The notes beneath the pieces were generated by a model. It saw nothing but the letters and a program-made list of their open reading frames with translations, searched no databases and was not told where the DNA came from. This document shows, piece by piece, positions 15,530 to 24,653 of a stretch of DNA of 46,826 bases. Both the position numbers and the translations under genes were made by a program. Origin of the DNA: CBDHHC01 sp050633205 (GTDB lineage Bacteria > Pseudomonadota > Alphaproteobacteria > Rhizobiales > CBDHHC01); assembly GCA_050633205.1 (NCBI GenBank), contig JBOEGA010000035.1:1-46826 (forward strand), given 5' to 3'. Position 1 is the stretch's first letter. Every line of letters begins with the position of its first letter.

Positions 15530-16195
15530 TTAGTCCACCATTGACTTCAGCGTATCAATAGAAGCAATGACAGCAGTTACAATGACCATCATAACCACCT
15601 TCTCAATACCGACCAGACCAACCATATTCTCTACCTGAAAATATTGCGCAATATGGGCAATTGCATTGACCTGATAGCCATAAATAGCCACAAGCACCAC
15701 CAGATTAATCGTCGTCAGGACCGGGCCAAGTATTGCTACCAGTGTCGCTGTGAGCAATATAAGGATAAACCACCCGGCAATAACCCCTGAATCTGTTTGT
15801 AAATATGTCTGAATATTTCCCGTAATCACACCCATGGCAATTGCGTTAAACACTGCCAGCACCAGCCCGCTGATAAGTAATGAAACCGTATGGCTGAGAT
15901 CCAGTACAAACCTCATAAACGTCAGCAGAGCAAACAGGATCACAATTTCATAACCGACAGCAAACACATAAAACATATGATCCCTGGTAACGTTAAGCTG
16001 CGAATTGGACAGCTTCTCAACGATTATGGAAAGGGTGGACTGGGCAATCTGGTAATCCGTATTCAGCACTGCTATTCCAAGGAACAGAAATGTAAATACA
16101 GAAACGCAGATAGTAATAGTAAAATTATGTGCATCAAATTTTGCAATGCGGAAATAAAGACTCACTGCAATTAATGCGAAAATGAGTATCGCCAT
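15530..16195 (-). CDS. Integral membrane protein of unknown function
   Basis: I do not recognise a family. I chose the ATG at 16195 (221 residues, MAILIFALIAVSLYF), preceded by AGGA at 8 bases; the open frame runs up to 16264 but the added residues are polar and lack a better site. About six hydrophobic helices are visible, near residues 2-17, 28-45, 77-98, 105-125, 138-160 and 165-182, with a last one at about 195-212. No conserved catalytic motif is evident. It converges with the lipoprotein gene with only 6 bases between stops, and is divergent from uvrB across 169 bases. Role unknown. Confidence 0.72.
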   Translation of the reverse strand: MAILIFALIAVSLYFRIAKFDAHNFTITICVSVFTFLFLGIAVLNTDYQIAQSTLSIIVEKLSNSQLNVTRDHMFYVFAVGYEIVILFALLTFMRFVLDLSHTVSLLISGLVLAVFNAIAMGVITGNIQTYLQTDSGVIAGWFILILLTATLVAILGPVLTTINLVVLVAIYGYQVNAIAHIAQYFQVENMVGLVGIEKVVMMVIVTAVIASIDTLKSMVD

Positions 16196-16364
16196 TTGAA
16201 ATCCTGAATTATTATTTATGAGATTTGCACTGTATAAGTGGTTGCTATAGGTTTTTGATGGCAAAAAAAGACAATTCTCGTGACTAATTGTGGCTTATGA
16301 TAGAACAGGGTAAAAAACCCCGCCACATTCTTCAGGTGGTTATGGTAAGAAACAGGATAAAACA

Positions 16365-18662
16365 TTGGATAAAGTAAAAAAAACGGGGAAAAAAGCGCAG
16401 AAAAACCATCCGGGTTTTGAAGACAGCGCACAGCCAATGCTTTCCGGTCATCCACTTGTGACAGGCAATATGCCTGCGTTTACACCACATCGCCCCCAAC
16501 GCCCGGAGAAAACTGAAGGTGGCGGCATCTTCAATCTTCAGTCAGACTTCGAACCGAAGGGTGATCAGCCCGCAGCCATTAAAGAACTTGTTTCCGGAGT
16601 AAACGCCCATGAGCAGGATCAGGTCCTGCTTGGCGTAACAGGCTCGGGCAAGACATTCACAATGGCCCATATCATAAAGGAAACTCAAAGACCCGCACTG
16701 ATACTGGCCCATAACAAAACCCTGGCTGCTCAGCTCTATGGCGAGTTCAAAAACTTCTTCCCGGATAACGCCGTTGAGTATTTCGTATCCTACTACGATT
16801 ATTACCAGCCCGAAGCCTATGTCCCGCGAACAGATACATTCATCGAAAAGGAAAGCTCGATTAACGAGCAGATCGACCGTATGCGCCACTCCGCAACCCG
16901 GTCTCTCCTTGAGCGCGATGACGTTATAATCGTTGCATCCGTATCCTGTATCTACGGTATTGGTTCAGTGGAAACCTATACGGCAATGACCTTCATTGTT
17001 AAAGCCGGGCAGGAAATCGAGCAAAAACAGCTTCTCACAGATCTGGTTGCCCTTCAGTATAAGCGAAACGATCAGGCCTTTCAGCGTGGCACATTCCGGG
17101 TAAGAGGTGACACAATCGAACTATGGCCCGCCCACCTTGAAGACTGCGCATGGCGCTTCTCCATGTTTGGCGATGAGATAGAAAGCATTACGGAATTTGA
17201 TCCGTTAACCGGCCACAAAATAGAAGAACGCGACGAAGTCAAAATCTACGCAAACTCACACTATGTAACACCACGTCCAACCCTTAAGCAGGCGGTTAAA
17301 AATATCAAGGAAGAACTCCGCTTCAGATTGGATGAACTGAACAATGCCGGAAAGCTTCTCGAAGCCCAGCGGCTGGATCAGCGCATTACATTCGATCTTG
17401 AAATGCTGGAAGCAACCGGTGTATGCGCAGGAATTGAGAACTACTCCCGGTACCTGACAGGGCGGAACCCCGGAGACCCGCCTCCAACGCTTTTTGAATA
17501 TCTTCCGGAAAACGCTATGGTCTTCGTCGATGAAAGCCATGTTACAATCGGTCAGCTTGGTGGAATGTTCAGAGGTGACTACAGACGAAAAGCAACACTG
17601 GCAGAATTCGGTTTCCGTCTCCCGTCCTGCCTCGACAACAGACCTCTGCGTTTTGAGGAATGGAATGAACTTCGCCCGCAGACCGTTTATGTCTCCGCAA
17701 CACCAGGGAACTGGGAGCTGGAGCAGACTGCTGGTGTCTTCGCTGAACAGGTCATTCGCCCCACAGGTCTGATTGATCCTGTGGTTGATATCCGCCCTGC
17801 AACAATCCAGGTCGATGACCTGATAGACGAATGCAGAAAAGTAACAGCAAAAGGACATCGCATTCTTGTCACCACCCTGACAAAACGCATGGCCGAAGAC
17901 CTGACAGAATATATGCACGACCAGAAGCTTCGTGTCCGCTACATGCACTCCGATATTGATACGCTGGAACGCATAGAAATTATCCGCGACCTGCGCCTTG
18001 GTGCATTCGATATTCTCATTGGTATCAACCTGCTTCGTGAAGGACTGGATATTCCTGAATGTGCACTGGTAGCTATTCTGGATGCGGACAAGGAAGGCTT
18101 CCTGCGCTCGGAAACCTCTCTGGTTCAGACTATCGGCCGGGCTGCCCGGAATGCCGAAGGCCGGGTAATCCTGTATGCAGATAAAATGACCGGATCAATG
18201 GAGCGCGCGATTGCAGAAACTGATCGTCGTCGCGAAAAACAGGTTGCTTATAACGAAGAACACGGCATCACTCCACAAACCGTGAAAAAGAACATTGGTG
18301 ATATCCTTGATAGCCTGTATGAAGGGGATCATGTCACTGTCGATGCAGGTTTTGCAGAAGAGGGGCAGAAGCCACTTGTCGGACACAATCTGAATGCAGT
18401 AATAGAAGATCTTGAAAAACGCATGAAAACCGCAGCTGCTGATCTCGAATTTGAAGAAGCTGCCAGACTGCGCGATGAAGTAAAACGTCTGCGGGAAACC
18501 TCTCTTGCAATAGCAGATGATCCATTAGCAAGACAGGCTGCAATTGAAGAAGCGGCTGGATCATTTGCTGCACCAAAACAGTCAGGAAGATCCCGTTCAT
18601 CCGGTGGCAAACCCGGCACACGTACACACAGGAAAAAAGGCTCCAAGGTCAAGCGCCTATGA
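16365..18662 (+). CDS. uvrB: Excinuclease ABC subunit B
   Basis: This is the damage-verifying helicase-like subunit of nucleotide excision repair, which receives DNA from UvrA and recruits UvrC. The 765 residues cover a complete UvrB with a longer N-terminus. Walker A is GVTGSGKT near residue 90, followed by the beta-hairpin region (YYDYYQPEAYVPRTDTFIEK), the DESHVTIGQ motif, helicase motif VI (QTIGRAARNAEG) and the UvrC-binding UVR motif (IEDLEKRMKTAAADLEFEEA) near residue 680. The tail is Lys/Arg/Ser-rich. I accept the TTG start at 16365 because AGGA lies 9 bases upstream; an ATG at 16437 lacks such a site. The stop overlaps the start of the next gene (ATGA). Confidence 0.97.
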   Translation: MDKVKKTGKKAQKNHPGFEDSAQPMLSGHPLVTGNMPAFTPHRPQRPEKTEGGGIFNLQSDFEPKGDQPAAIKELVSGVNAHEQDQVLLGVTGSGKTFTMAHIIKETQRPALILAHNKTLAAQLYGEFKNFFPDNAVEYFVSYYDYYQPEAYVPRTDTFIEKESSINEQIDRMRHSATRSLLERDDVIIVASVSCIYGIGSVETYTAMTFIVKAGQEIEQKQLLTDLVALQYKRNDQAFQRGTFRVRGDTIELWPAHLEDCAWRFSMFGDEIESITEFDPLTGHKIEERDEVKIYANSHYVTPRPTLKQAVKNIKEELRFRLDELNNAGKLLEAQRLDQRITFDLEMLEATGVCAGIENYSRYLTGRNPGDPPPTLFEYLPENAMVFVDESHVTIGQLGGMFRGDYRRKATLAEFGFRLPSCLDNRPLRFEEWNELRPQTVYVSATPGNWELEQTAGVFAEQVIRPTGLIDPVVDIRPATIQVDDLIDECRKVTAKGHRILVTTLTKRMAEDLTEYMHDQKLRVRYMHSDIDTLERIEIIRDLRLGAFDILIGINLLREGLDIPECALVAILDADKEGFLRSETSLVQTIGRAARNAEGRVILYADKMTGSMERAIAETDRRREKQVAYNEEHGITPQTVKKNIGDILDSLYEGDHVTVDAGFAEEGQKPLVGHNLNAVIEDLEKRMKTAAADLEFEEAARLRDEVKRLRETSLAIADDPLARQAAIEEAAGSFAAPKQSGRSRSSGGKPGTRTHRKKGSKVKRL

Positions 18663-19108
18663 TTCATAAACTTACCCGCACGACTTATTACATTCGCAAT
18701 TCGCTCGTATTTGGAGCCAGTCTGTTACTGGCTTCATGTAATACATCCGTCCTCCCGACACCTCCGCTGGCAAAAGTCGGAGATACTCTTATTTCTGTTT
18801 CAGTAAAAGCGAAAGGCAGGCAGTTGCTGCCCGGTGGATCACGGGTTATAGTTGTACTTGCAGATATATCGAACCCCGCCAGAGCTCCCGTAGCCCTGGG
18901 AGGAGACAGCATTCCCATGTCACAGGAAGACCGGGAAGTCCGCATTACATTTCCGGCAGATATAAAGGCAATGCGGAAATGTAAAATAAGGGGAAAATGC
19001 GGAATGGTGGTTCAGGTTGTCAAAAACAGCTACGTCGTTTTCAGCAACAGAAAGCCTGTTCCGTTCAGGCTCGGACAAAAAAACACCATTGTAAGAGTAG
19101 AGGGGTAG
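18659..19108 (+). CDS. YscW/YbaY-domain lipoprotein
   Basis: This is a predicted lipoprotein of 149 residues with signal peptide and lipobox LLASC (Cys27). The mature part resembles the YscW/YbaY beta-sandwich: after a short Pro-rich linker, LISVSVKAKGRQLLPGGSRVIVVLADIS matches in pattern the start of that domain, and a predicted beta segment EVRITFPADI follows. Proteins of this group sit in the envelope and some assist assembly of secretins. The ATG overlaps the uvrB stop by 4 bases, so translation is probably coupled. No functional link with DNA repair is evident; it may simply ride on uvrB transcription. Family assignment is moderate. Confidence 0.65.
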   Translation: MIHKLTRTTYYIRNSLVFGASLLLASCNTSVLPTPPLAKVGDTLISVSVKAKGRQLLPGGSRVIVVLADISNPARAPVALGGDSIPMSQEDREVRITFPADIKAMRKCKIRGKCGMVVQVVKNSYVVFSNRKPVPFRLGQKNTIVRVEG

Positions 19109-19147
19109 CCGTCAGGCACCCCACCTGATTACGACCGGATTTGTTAA

Positions 19148-19564
19148 TCAGCGCTTGCCAAACAGAGTGCCGAAAACAAGCCGGAAAATTAATGTGGCAA
19201 TCATACTGCCAATAACACCACCGATAACAGTTCCGATCAGGAAATCCAGATCATAGGTATTGTCAAATGTTCTCAGCCCGCGCTCCGCAGGCACTATATT
19301 ATAAACATAGGTAAGGAACAGGAATGATCCGGTAATAGCGCCTGCAATTCCAACCAGAATATTTAGAATGCCTCCCAGAAAACCGGGGATGGAGCGGCGG
19401 TAAATTATGGCAGCAATCAAAACACCAATCAGTCCAATACCCAGAAGGATGCCAAGGGTTTCGAGATATTTAAGGTTGAGATCCGGTGCCAGAAAATTGT
19501 TCTGATTAATTTTAATGGCCCGACCCAGGATTTCAGTAAACCAGCTGAATATATCATTTATCAT
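19148..19564 (-). CDS. Small membrane protein with glycine-rich helices, unknown function
   Basis: I do not recognise a family. I chose the ATG at 19564 (138 residues), preceded by GGGAG at 8 bases; a TTG at 19579 would add 5 residues and would itself overlap that site. Three hydrophobic helices are visible (about residues 37-56, 63-87 and 107-130), two with GxxxG-type packing patterns (GFLGGILNILVGIAG and IGTVIGGVIGSMIA). The last ends in basic residues. It converges with the lipoprotein gene 39 bases away. The helices could support oligomerisation; this is inference. Confidence 0.68.
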   Translation of the reverse strand: MINDIFSWFTEILGRAIKINQNNFLAPDLNLKYLETLGILLGIGLIGVLIAAIIYRRSIPGFLGGILNILVGIAGAITGSFLFLTYVYNIVPAERGLRTFDNTYDLDFLIGTVIGGVIGSMIATLIFRLVFGTLFGKR

Positions 19565-19738
19565 CGGAGGTGCTCCCAAAAAGGTTATTATTGATTTGAC
19601 CGATTGAAAGCGGTCAGAATTTTATACTTAATATTTCATAAACAGCGTATGAACACAATTTTAATAGATGGAATAAGCCTTTTTTAGCAATTATCAAGTA
19701 GCATCGATATTATGTGTCCATAAACGAGGTAGCGCCCT

Positions 19739-19942
19739 ATGAGTATCTCAAGTTCTGCGCCTGTATCGGTTCTTTCTGACCAGCTTCAAACCAAAACGAC
19801 GCTGGCAGCGACATTTACCAAGCAAAATGCACAAAATGAGCGAAGTGTAGCCAATATAGTTGAAGCATCAGCACAGAATCTGAAACAGCTCGGCTCAAGT
19901 ACAGGGCCAGGTGTTGGTTCAGTCGTTGATCGACGCGCATAA
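19739..19942 (+). CDS. Small soluble protein of 67 residues, unknown function
   Basis: I do not recognise this protein with confidence. It starts at ATG 19739 with GAGG upstream at normal spacing and ends just before a hairpin. It is rich in Ser, Ala, Gln and Asn, with a predicted amphipathic helix over residues about 20-50 and a Gly-rich end (GSSTGPGVGSVVDRRA). The composition loosely resembles the small YjfB-type putative motility proteins, but I see no diagnostic motif. It stands alone between the membrane protein gene and pyrH. Confidence 0.6.
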   Translation: MSISSSAPVSVLSDQLQTKTTLAATFTKQNAQNERSVANIVEASAQNLKQLGSSTGPGVGSVVDRRA

Positions 19943-19982
19943 GCACTGCCATATAGGCACTAAAACATCATATATGTGAAAA

Positions 19983-20005
19983 CTCTCACATTTTTAATGT
20001 GAGAG
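19983..20005 (+). terminator. Probable terminator before pyrH
   Basis: CTCTCACATT (19983-19992) pairs perfectly with AATGTGAGAG (19996-20005) around TTT, followed by AATCATAATTTTCTT. It probably ends transcription of the 67-residue protein gene before pyrH begins at 20088. Confidence 0.6.
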
Positions 20006-20087
20006 AATCATAATTTTCTTCCCCATTCCCCTTATTCTCAGCTACATTGCCGATCCATTGAAATGTTAATCTCAACGGGGTCGCTCC

Positions 20088-20813
20088 ATGTCACTTTCAG
20101 AATTAAAATATAAGCGGATACTCATTAAACTCTCTGGCGAAGCGCTTATGGGGAATGGTGAATATGGCACTGATATTGAGACCGTAAACCGGATGACCGG
20201 TGATATTGCCGAACTTGTTAAATGTGGTGCACAGGTTTCGGTAGTTATTGGTGGCGGAAATATTTATCGTGGCCTTGAAGGATCTGCGAAAGGCATGGAT
20301 CGCACGACCGGCGATAATATGGGAATGCTGGCCACAATAATAAATGCATTGACTTTACAGAATGCCTTTGAAGCGATTGGTATTCCCGCAGTCGCAATGT
20401 CTTCCATACCAATGCCCACAGTGTGTGAGCCTTATAACCGCCGGTTTGCAGTTTCTCATCTGGAAAGCGGACGTGTTGTTATTTTTGGTGGCGGAACCGG
20501 AAACCCGTATTTCACAACAGACACAGCAGGTACATTAAGAGCCATTGAAATGGACAGTGATGTTATGATCAAGGCTACTCAGGTTGACGGTGTATATTCC
20601 GCAGACCCCAAAAAAGATCCTGATGCTGTACGCTATGAGGAATTGAGTTATCAGGAAGTTCTGGTTAAAGATTTAAAAGTCATGGATGCAGCAGCTATTG
20701 CGCTGGCAAAAGAGAATAATTTGCCTGTTATTGTGTGTTCTATTTGGGAAAAAGGTAACCTGTATAAGGTCTTGTCAGGGCAGGGCCATTGCACAACTGT
20801 ACGGAACATGTAA
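20088..20813 (+). CDS. pyrH: UMP kinase
   Basis: This enzyme phosphorylates UMP to UDP with ATP in pyrimidine nucleotide synthesis. The 241 residues match the bacterial hexameric UMP kinase of the amino-acid-kinase fold. Visible motifs are the N-terminal ILIKLSGEALMG, the GGGNIYRG turn near residue 56, GMDRTTGDNMGMLAT binding UMP near residue 71, and GGGTGNPYFTTDTAG near residue 136. GGGG precedes the ATG at 20088. The order tsf...pyrH-frr is conserved, although here five unrelated genes separate tsf from pyrH. It is followed by frr after 106 bases. Confidence 0.97.
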   Translation: MSLSELKYKRILIKLSGEALMGNGEYGTDIETVNRMTGDIAELVKCGAQVSVVIGGGNIYRGLEGSAKGMDRTTGDNMGMLATIINALTLQNAFEAIGIPAVAMSSIPMPTVCEPYNRRFAVSHLESGRVVIFGGGTGNPYFTTDTAGTLRAIEMDSDVMIKATQVDGVYSADPKKDPDAVRYEELSYQEVLVKDLKVMDAAAIALAKENNLPVIVCSIWEKGNLYKVLSGQGHCTTVRNM

Positions 20814-20919
20814 ATAAGATGTAACTTATTTGAATGGAGCCGTTTCAAACATCGTTCATTTCCCATTGCACAGGGAGTGTTTATGGTTGAAATAACGTTT
20901 TCGCATTAGGAGATAGATT

Positions 20920-21483
20920 ATGTCAGAGGGCAACTTTGATTTAGCTGAAATTGAACGCCGTATGCAGGGAGCTATAGCTTCACTGAAACACGAATTTTCT
21001 GGCCTGAGAACAGGTCGCGCCAATGCAGCATTACTGGACCCGGTACAGGTAAATGCTTATGGGGCAATGATGCCTCTTACGCAGGTTGGTACAGTCTCCG
21101 TGCCTGAACCGCGTATGATATCAGTACAGGTCTGGGATAAGGGACTTGTTGCAGCAACGGAAAAAGCCATTAGAGATTCTGATCTTGGCCTGAATCCGGT
21201 TGTTGACGGCCAGACATTGCGCCTGCCAATTCCCGAATTGAACGAAGAACGACGCCAGGAGTTGGTGAAAGTCGCATCCAAATATGCTGAACAGGCAAAG
21301 GTTGCAGCAAGAAATGTACGTCGCGACGGTATGGACCAGTTGAAAAGCCTGGAAAAGTCAGGGGACATCAGTAAAGATGAGCACCATACTCTGAGTGGTA
21401 AGGTTCAGGAAGCAACAGACAAAATAATCAAAGAGCTGGATGCTGTATTGGCACACAAAGAAGCTGAAATCCTGCAAGTATAA
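20920..21483 (+). CDS. frr: Ribosome recycling factor
   Basis: This factor splits the post-termination ribosome together with EF-G. The 187 residues match the family. The coiled triple-helix domain shows SLKHEFSGLRTGRANAALLDP near residue 23 and RRDGMDQLKSLEKSGDISKDE near residue 130; the small beta domain lies between (residues about 35-105). AGGAG precedes the ATG at proper distance. It follows pyrH and precedes uppS by 85 bases, an order found throughout proteobacteria. Confidence 0.97.
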   Translation: MSEGNFDLAEIERRMQGAIASLKHEFSGLRTGRANAALLDPVQVNAYGAMMPLTQVGTVSVPEPRMISVQVWDKGLVAATEKAIRDSDLGLNPVVDGQTLRLPIPELNEERRQELVKVASKYAEQAKVAARNVRRDGMDQLKSLEKSGDISKDEHHTLSGKVQEATDKIIKELDAVLAHKEAEILQV

Positions 21484-21568
21484 AAAAGGTCTTTTCTTAA
21501 GGCGTATATTATAGTGGAGTATACCGGTCAGACCGTGATTTTTACTTTTGCAGCATGGGCAGGTTTTT

Positions 21569-22330
21569 GTGAGTGATAAAGAAAATAAAATTGATCTGTT
21601 AGATGGGCATACTCCTCCCGGACATATAGCCATAATTATGGATGGTAATGGTCGCTGGGCCAAAAATCGAGGCAAATTAAGGTCATTTGGGCACAGACAG
21701 GGAGTGCAGGCAGTCCGCAGAACTGTGCAGGCCTGTATGGAACTTGGTGTGGGCCACCTGACTTTATACAGCTTTTCCTCCGAAAACTGGTCCAGACCGG
21801 CCGATGAGGTCAAAGACCTTATGGGCTTGATAAAACTTTTTATCAAACAGGACCTGGCAGAACTCCATAAACACAATGTAAAAATTCGCATAATTGGCGA
21901 AAGTGAACGGGCAGACAGTGAGATCGTCAAGCTGATGAAGGAAACTGTTGAACTCACAAAAAATAATACAGGTCTGGACTTAACCGTCGCCTTTAGCTAT
22001 GGATCAAGAGACGAAATAGTTCGTGCTGCGAAAAAAATCGCCAGCAAAGTCAAAGACGGAGACCTTGCGCCTGAAGATATTTCTCATGATTTGTTTGAGG
22101 AGCATCTTGATACTTCGGAAGTTCCGGATCCGGATCTCCTGATAAGAACAAGTGGTGAAAAGCGACTGAGTAACTTTCTGCTCTGGCAGAGTGCTTATAC
22201 CGAGTTTGTATTTCAGGATGTCCTGTGGCCTGACTATGATGAAAACCATTTGCTGGCTGCTATTCAGGAATATTTCCACCGGGACAGACGGTATGGTGGC
22301 GTAGCAGAAAAGACTATAGCAAATAAATAA
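21569..22330 (+). CDS. uppS: Undecaprenyl diphosphate synthase
   Basis: This cis-prenyltransferase adds isoprene units to farnesyl diphosphate to make the C55 carrier for peptidoglycan and other envelope polymers. I chose the GTG at 21569 (253 residues), with GCAGG shortly before it; an in-frame TTG at 21548 adds 7 residues. The pyrophosphate-binding motif HIAIIMDGNGRWAK carries the catalytic Asp (D25), followed by GHRQGVQAV. SFSSENWSRP is the second motif, and RTSGEKRLSNFLLWQSAYTE near residue 195 the third. It is 19 bases ahead of cdsA in the conserved order. Confidence 0.96.
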   Translation: MSDKENKIDLLDGHTPPGHIAIIMDGNGRWAKNRGKLRSFGHRQGVQAVRRTVQACMELGVGHLTLYSFSSENWSRPADEVKDLMGLIKLFIKQDLAELHKHNVKIRIIGESERADSEIVKLMKETVELTKNNTGLDLTVAFSYGSRDEIVRAAKKIASKVKDGDLAPEDISHDLFEEHLDTSEVPDPDLLIRTSGEKRLSNFLLWQSAYTEFVFQDVLWPDYDENHLLAAIQEYFHRDRRYGGVAEKTIANK

Positions 22331-22349
22331 CCGGCAGTTCAGAAAGAAT

Positions 22350-23216
22350 ATGGAGCAGAACAGCAATCTAAAATTAGCCCATTCAGAACTAACATTAAGA
22401 CTGCTTTCAGCACTTTTTCTTATTGCCATTTCTGTTGTCGGGACTGTGCTCGGAACCTGGTATTTCGCGGCCTTAATTCTTGCTGTGTCATTCCTGATGG
22501 CATGGGAGTGGCATAAGCTTGCTCATAATAATGAAACTGTCTTCTTCCTGATCCTGCAATGCCTTAGCATTTCAATCGCATTAATTCTTGCTGTTACGCA
22601 CTTTTATCCCGCTGCGGTAGTTTCCCTGTTTCTCGGTTTTCTGGCGATTCATATTCTCAGCGCAGGAAAGCTGGTAAAAAGCAAGGCACCTGTCTGGTCA
22701 TCTGTAGGGTGCCTCTATATTGGATTGCCCTGCATTGCCATGATCTGGTTCAGGGAAGATCCGCAATTCGGCTTTGCAACCGTGCTCTATCTTTATATTC
22801 TGACCTGGTCAAATGACAGCGCAGCCTATTTCGGCGGAAAAACAATAGGTGGTATTAAGTTATTACCATCAGTATCACCGAACAAGACCTGGGCAGGGTT
22901 TGCAAGTGGTCTGATCGCATGTCTTATTGTTGGTTTTCTTTTCACCCTCTTCTATCCAAAAATTGATCTGCTTCATATTTCAATCATCAGTATAGTGCTT
23001 GGCATTGCAGTACAGCTTGGAGATCTGAGTGAATCTGCCATGAAGCGAAAGTTCGGGCTAAAGGATACAAGTGGCCTCATTCCAGGGCATGGCGGGATAC
23101 TGGATCGTGTTGACGGAATGGTGTTTTCGGTTTGTCTTGCCGCTTTGATTGCCCTGTTTATAGATGGCACAAATCCCGGTGTCTCTCTGATGCTGAATAA
23201 TATCGTAGCTCGGTAA
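22350..23216 (+). CDS. cdsA: Phosphatidate cytidylyltransferase
   Basis: This integral membrane enzyme makes CDP-diacylglycerol from CTP and phosphatidic acid, the branch point of phospholipid synthesis. The 288-residue protein has about eight hydrophobic helices. The signature lies near residues 225-258: GDLSESAMKRKFGLKD and SGLIPGHGGILDRVDG, with the metal-binding Asp residues. SPNKTWAGFASG near residue 175 is also diagnostic. The ATG at 22350 has no strong ribosome-binding site, but the gene closely follows uppS and may be translationally coupled. It is 61 bases ahead of dxr. Confidence 0.95.
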   Translation: MEQNSNLKLAHSELTLRLLSALFLIAISVVGTVLGTWYFAALILAVSFLMAWEWHKLAHNNETVFFLILQCLSISIALILAVTHFYPAAVVSLFLGFLAIHILSAGKLVKSKAPVWSSVGCLYIGLPCIAMIWFREDPQFGFATVLYLYILTWSNDSAAYFGGKTIGGIKLLPSVSPNKTWAGFASGLIACLIVGFLFTLFYPKIDLLHISIISIVLGIAVQLGDLSESAMKRKFGLKDTSGLIPGHGGILDRVDGMVFSVCLAALIALFIDGTNPGVSLMLNNIVAR

Positions 23217-23277
23217 ATGTGCATGATGGCCCCGGTTTCCTTTAAATTCAAAATGATAACAATTGGGGTTTAAGCGC

Positions 23278-24510
23278 GTGGTATCTTCACTGGCATTACA
23301 AAACTATTCCGATATCACCGGGTTTAAAGGTGAAAAACGTCGTATTTCATTGCTGGGTTCCACAGGAACAATCGGCGTAAATACTCTGGACCTGATTGCG
23401 CGTAACCCGGACGCTTATGAAGTTGTTGCTTTAAGTGCCAATCAGAACATTGGAAGACTGGTCGAACAGGCAACACAATTTAATGCAAAGCTGGCTGTTA
23501 CTGCGGATCCGGCAAAATATCAGGAATTGAAGGAAGCCCTCTCTGATACTGATATAGAAGTAGCGGCAGGAGAGGATGCAGTTATAGAAGCAGCGGCAAG
23601 GCCAGCTGACTGGATTATGGCGGCAATCGTTGGAGCGGCAGGCCTGCGCCCGACACTGGCGGCAGTTCGCCAGGGAAACTATGTTGCTCTTGCCAATAAG
23701 GAATGTCTTGTTTCCGCAGGTTCTCTGTTTGCCAGAGAAGTCCGGGAGGCAGGCACAATATTACTTCCGGTCGATTCAGAACATTCAGCAATTTTCCAGA
23801 TTATTCTCGGCCACCCCGAAAAAGCCATTGAGAAGATGGTACTGACTGCATCCGGCGGTCCATTTCGCGAGTGGTCCCTGGAACAGCTCCATAACGCAAA
23901 ACCTGCACAGGCCTTAAAACATCCGAACTGGTCCATGGGGCAGAAAATCACGATTGATTCAGCCTCACTAATGAATAAAGGCCTTGAAGTAATTGAGGCA
24001 TGGCATCTTTTCCCAATAGAAGCGGATAAACTTGATATTCTTGTGCACCCCCAGTCCATAATCCATGGTCTGGTGTCATATTCTGATGGTTCGGTTCTCG
24101 CCCAGATGGGGAGCCCTGACATGCGATCCCCGATTGCATACAGCCTTTCATGGCCTGATAGAATTGATGCACCGGTTAAAAGACTCGATCTGGCGGAGAT
24201 TGGGCAGTTGACATTTGAAGCCCCGGATGAAAAACGTTTTCCTACTCTGCGTATTGCGCGCGAGGTGTTAAAGGATAACTGCCGCATGGGGGCAGTATTA
24301 AATGCTGCAAATGAAGTGGCTGTTGAAGCTTTTCTCAATGAGCAGATAGGTTTTATGTCAATTCCGGCTTTAATAGATAAGGCTTTGGAACTGTTCGAAA
24401 CAAACCCCGCATGTAAATATGAGGGGACAGACCTTGAGAAAATTATTCAATTGGACGAAGAAGTGCGTATAAAATCGCGCTCTCTTTTAAAATCCTTTGA
24501 AATATCTTAA
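23278..24510 (+). CDS. dxr: 1-deoxy-D-xylulose 5-phosphate reductoisomerase
   Basis: This enzyme converts DXP to MEP with NADPH, the committed step of bacterial isoprenoid synthesis that feeds UppS. I chose the GTG at 23278 (410 residues), with GGGG upstream; an in-frame TTG at 23263 adds 5 residues. The NADPH-binding turn is SLLGSTGTIGVNTLDL near residue 24. Conserved segments are ALANKECLVSAG, PVDSEHSAIFQ, TASGGPFREW, WSMGQKITIDSASLMNKGLE and HPQSIIHGLVSYSDGS, which carry the metal and substrate residues. The sequence is complete. It lies between cdsA and rseP as in many proteobacteria. Confidence 0.97.
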   Translation: MVSSLALQNYSDITGFKGEKRRISLLGSTGTIGVNTLDLIARNPDAYEVVALSANQNIGRLVEQATQFNAKLAVTADPAKYQELKEALSDTDIEVAAGEDAVIEAAARPADWIMAAIVGAAGLRPTLAAVRQGNYVALANKECLVSAGSLFAREVREAGTILLPVDSEHSAIFQIILGHPEKAIEKMVLTASGGPFREWSLEQLHNAKPAQALKHPNWSMGQKITIDSASLMNKGLEVIEAWHLFPIEADKLDILVHPQSIIHGLVSYSDGSVLAQMGSPDMRSPIAYSLSWPDRIDAPVKRLDLAEIGQLTFEAPDEKRFPTLRIAREVLKDNCRMGAVLNAANEVAVEAFLNEQIGFMSIPALIDKALELFETNPACKYEGTDLEKIIQLDEEVRIKSRSLLKSFEIS

Positions 24511-24614
24511 ACTTGGGCATATATGGACAGCTATATTGATTTTTGTTGTTCATATATAGCAATTAAACTGGGAACGTCGGAAAACTGACCGGTCCCATTT
24601 AGCTGATTATAAAC

Positions 24615-24640
24615 TCACAGCACAGTTCGTGTCGCTGTGA
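24615..24640 (+). promoter_or_regulatory. Hairpin abutting the rseP ribosome-binding site
   Basis: TCACAGC (24615-24621) pairs with GCTGTGA (24634-24640) around a 12-base loop, ending one base before CAGGAG. The hairpin leaves the ribosome site free but so close that folding could influence the weak TTG start. Regulation is inference. Confidence 0.4.
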
Positions 24641-24653
24641 CAGGAGATTCAAA

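Noticed and set aside
17256..17948. 230-codon open frame antisense to uvrB
   Set aside because: It is fully covered by the well-conserved uvrB and has no ribosome site or recognisable domain.
21358..21957. 199-codon open frame antisense to frr and uppS
   Set aside because: It overlaps two certain genes and has no domain.
23679..24338. 219-codon open frame antisense to dxr
   Set aside because: It is a shadow of dxr with low-complexity composition.
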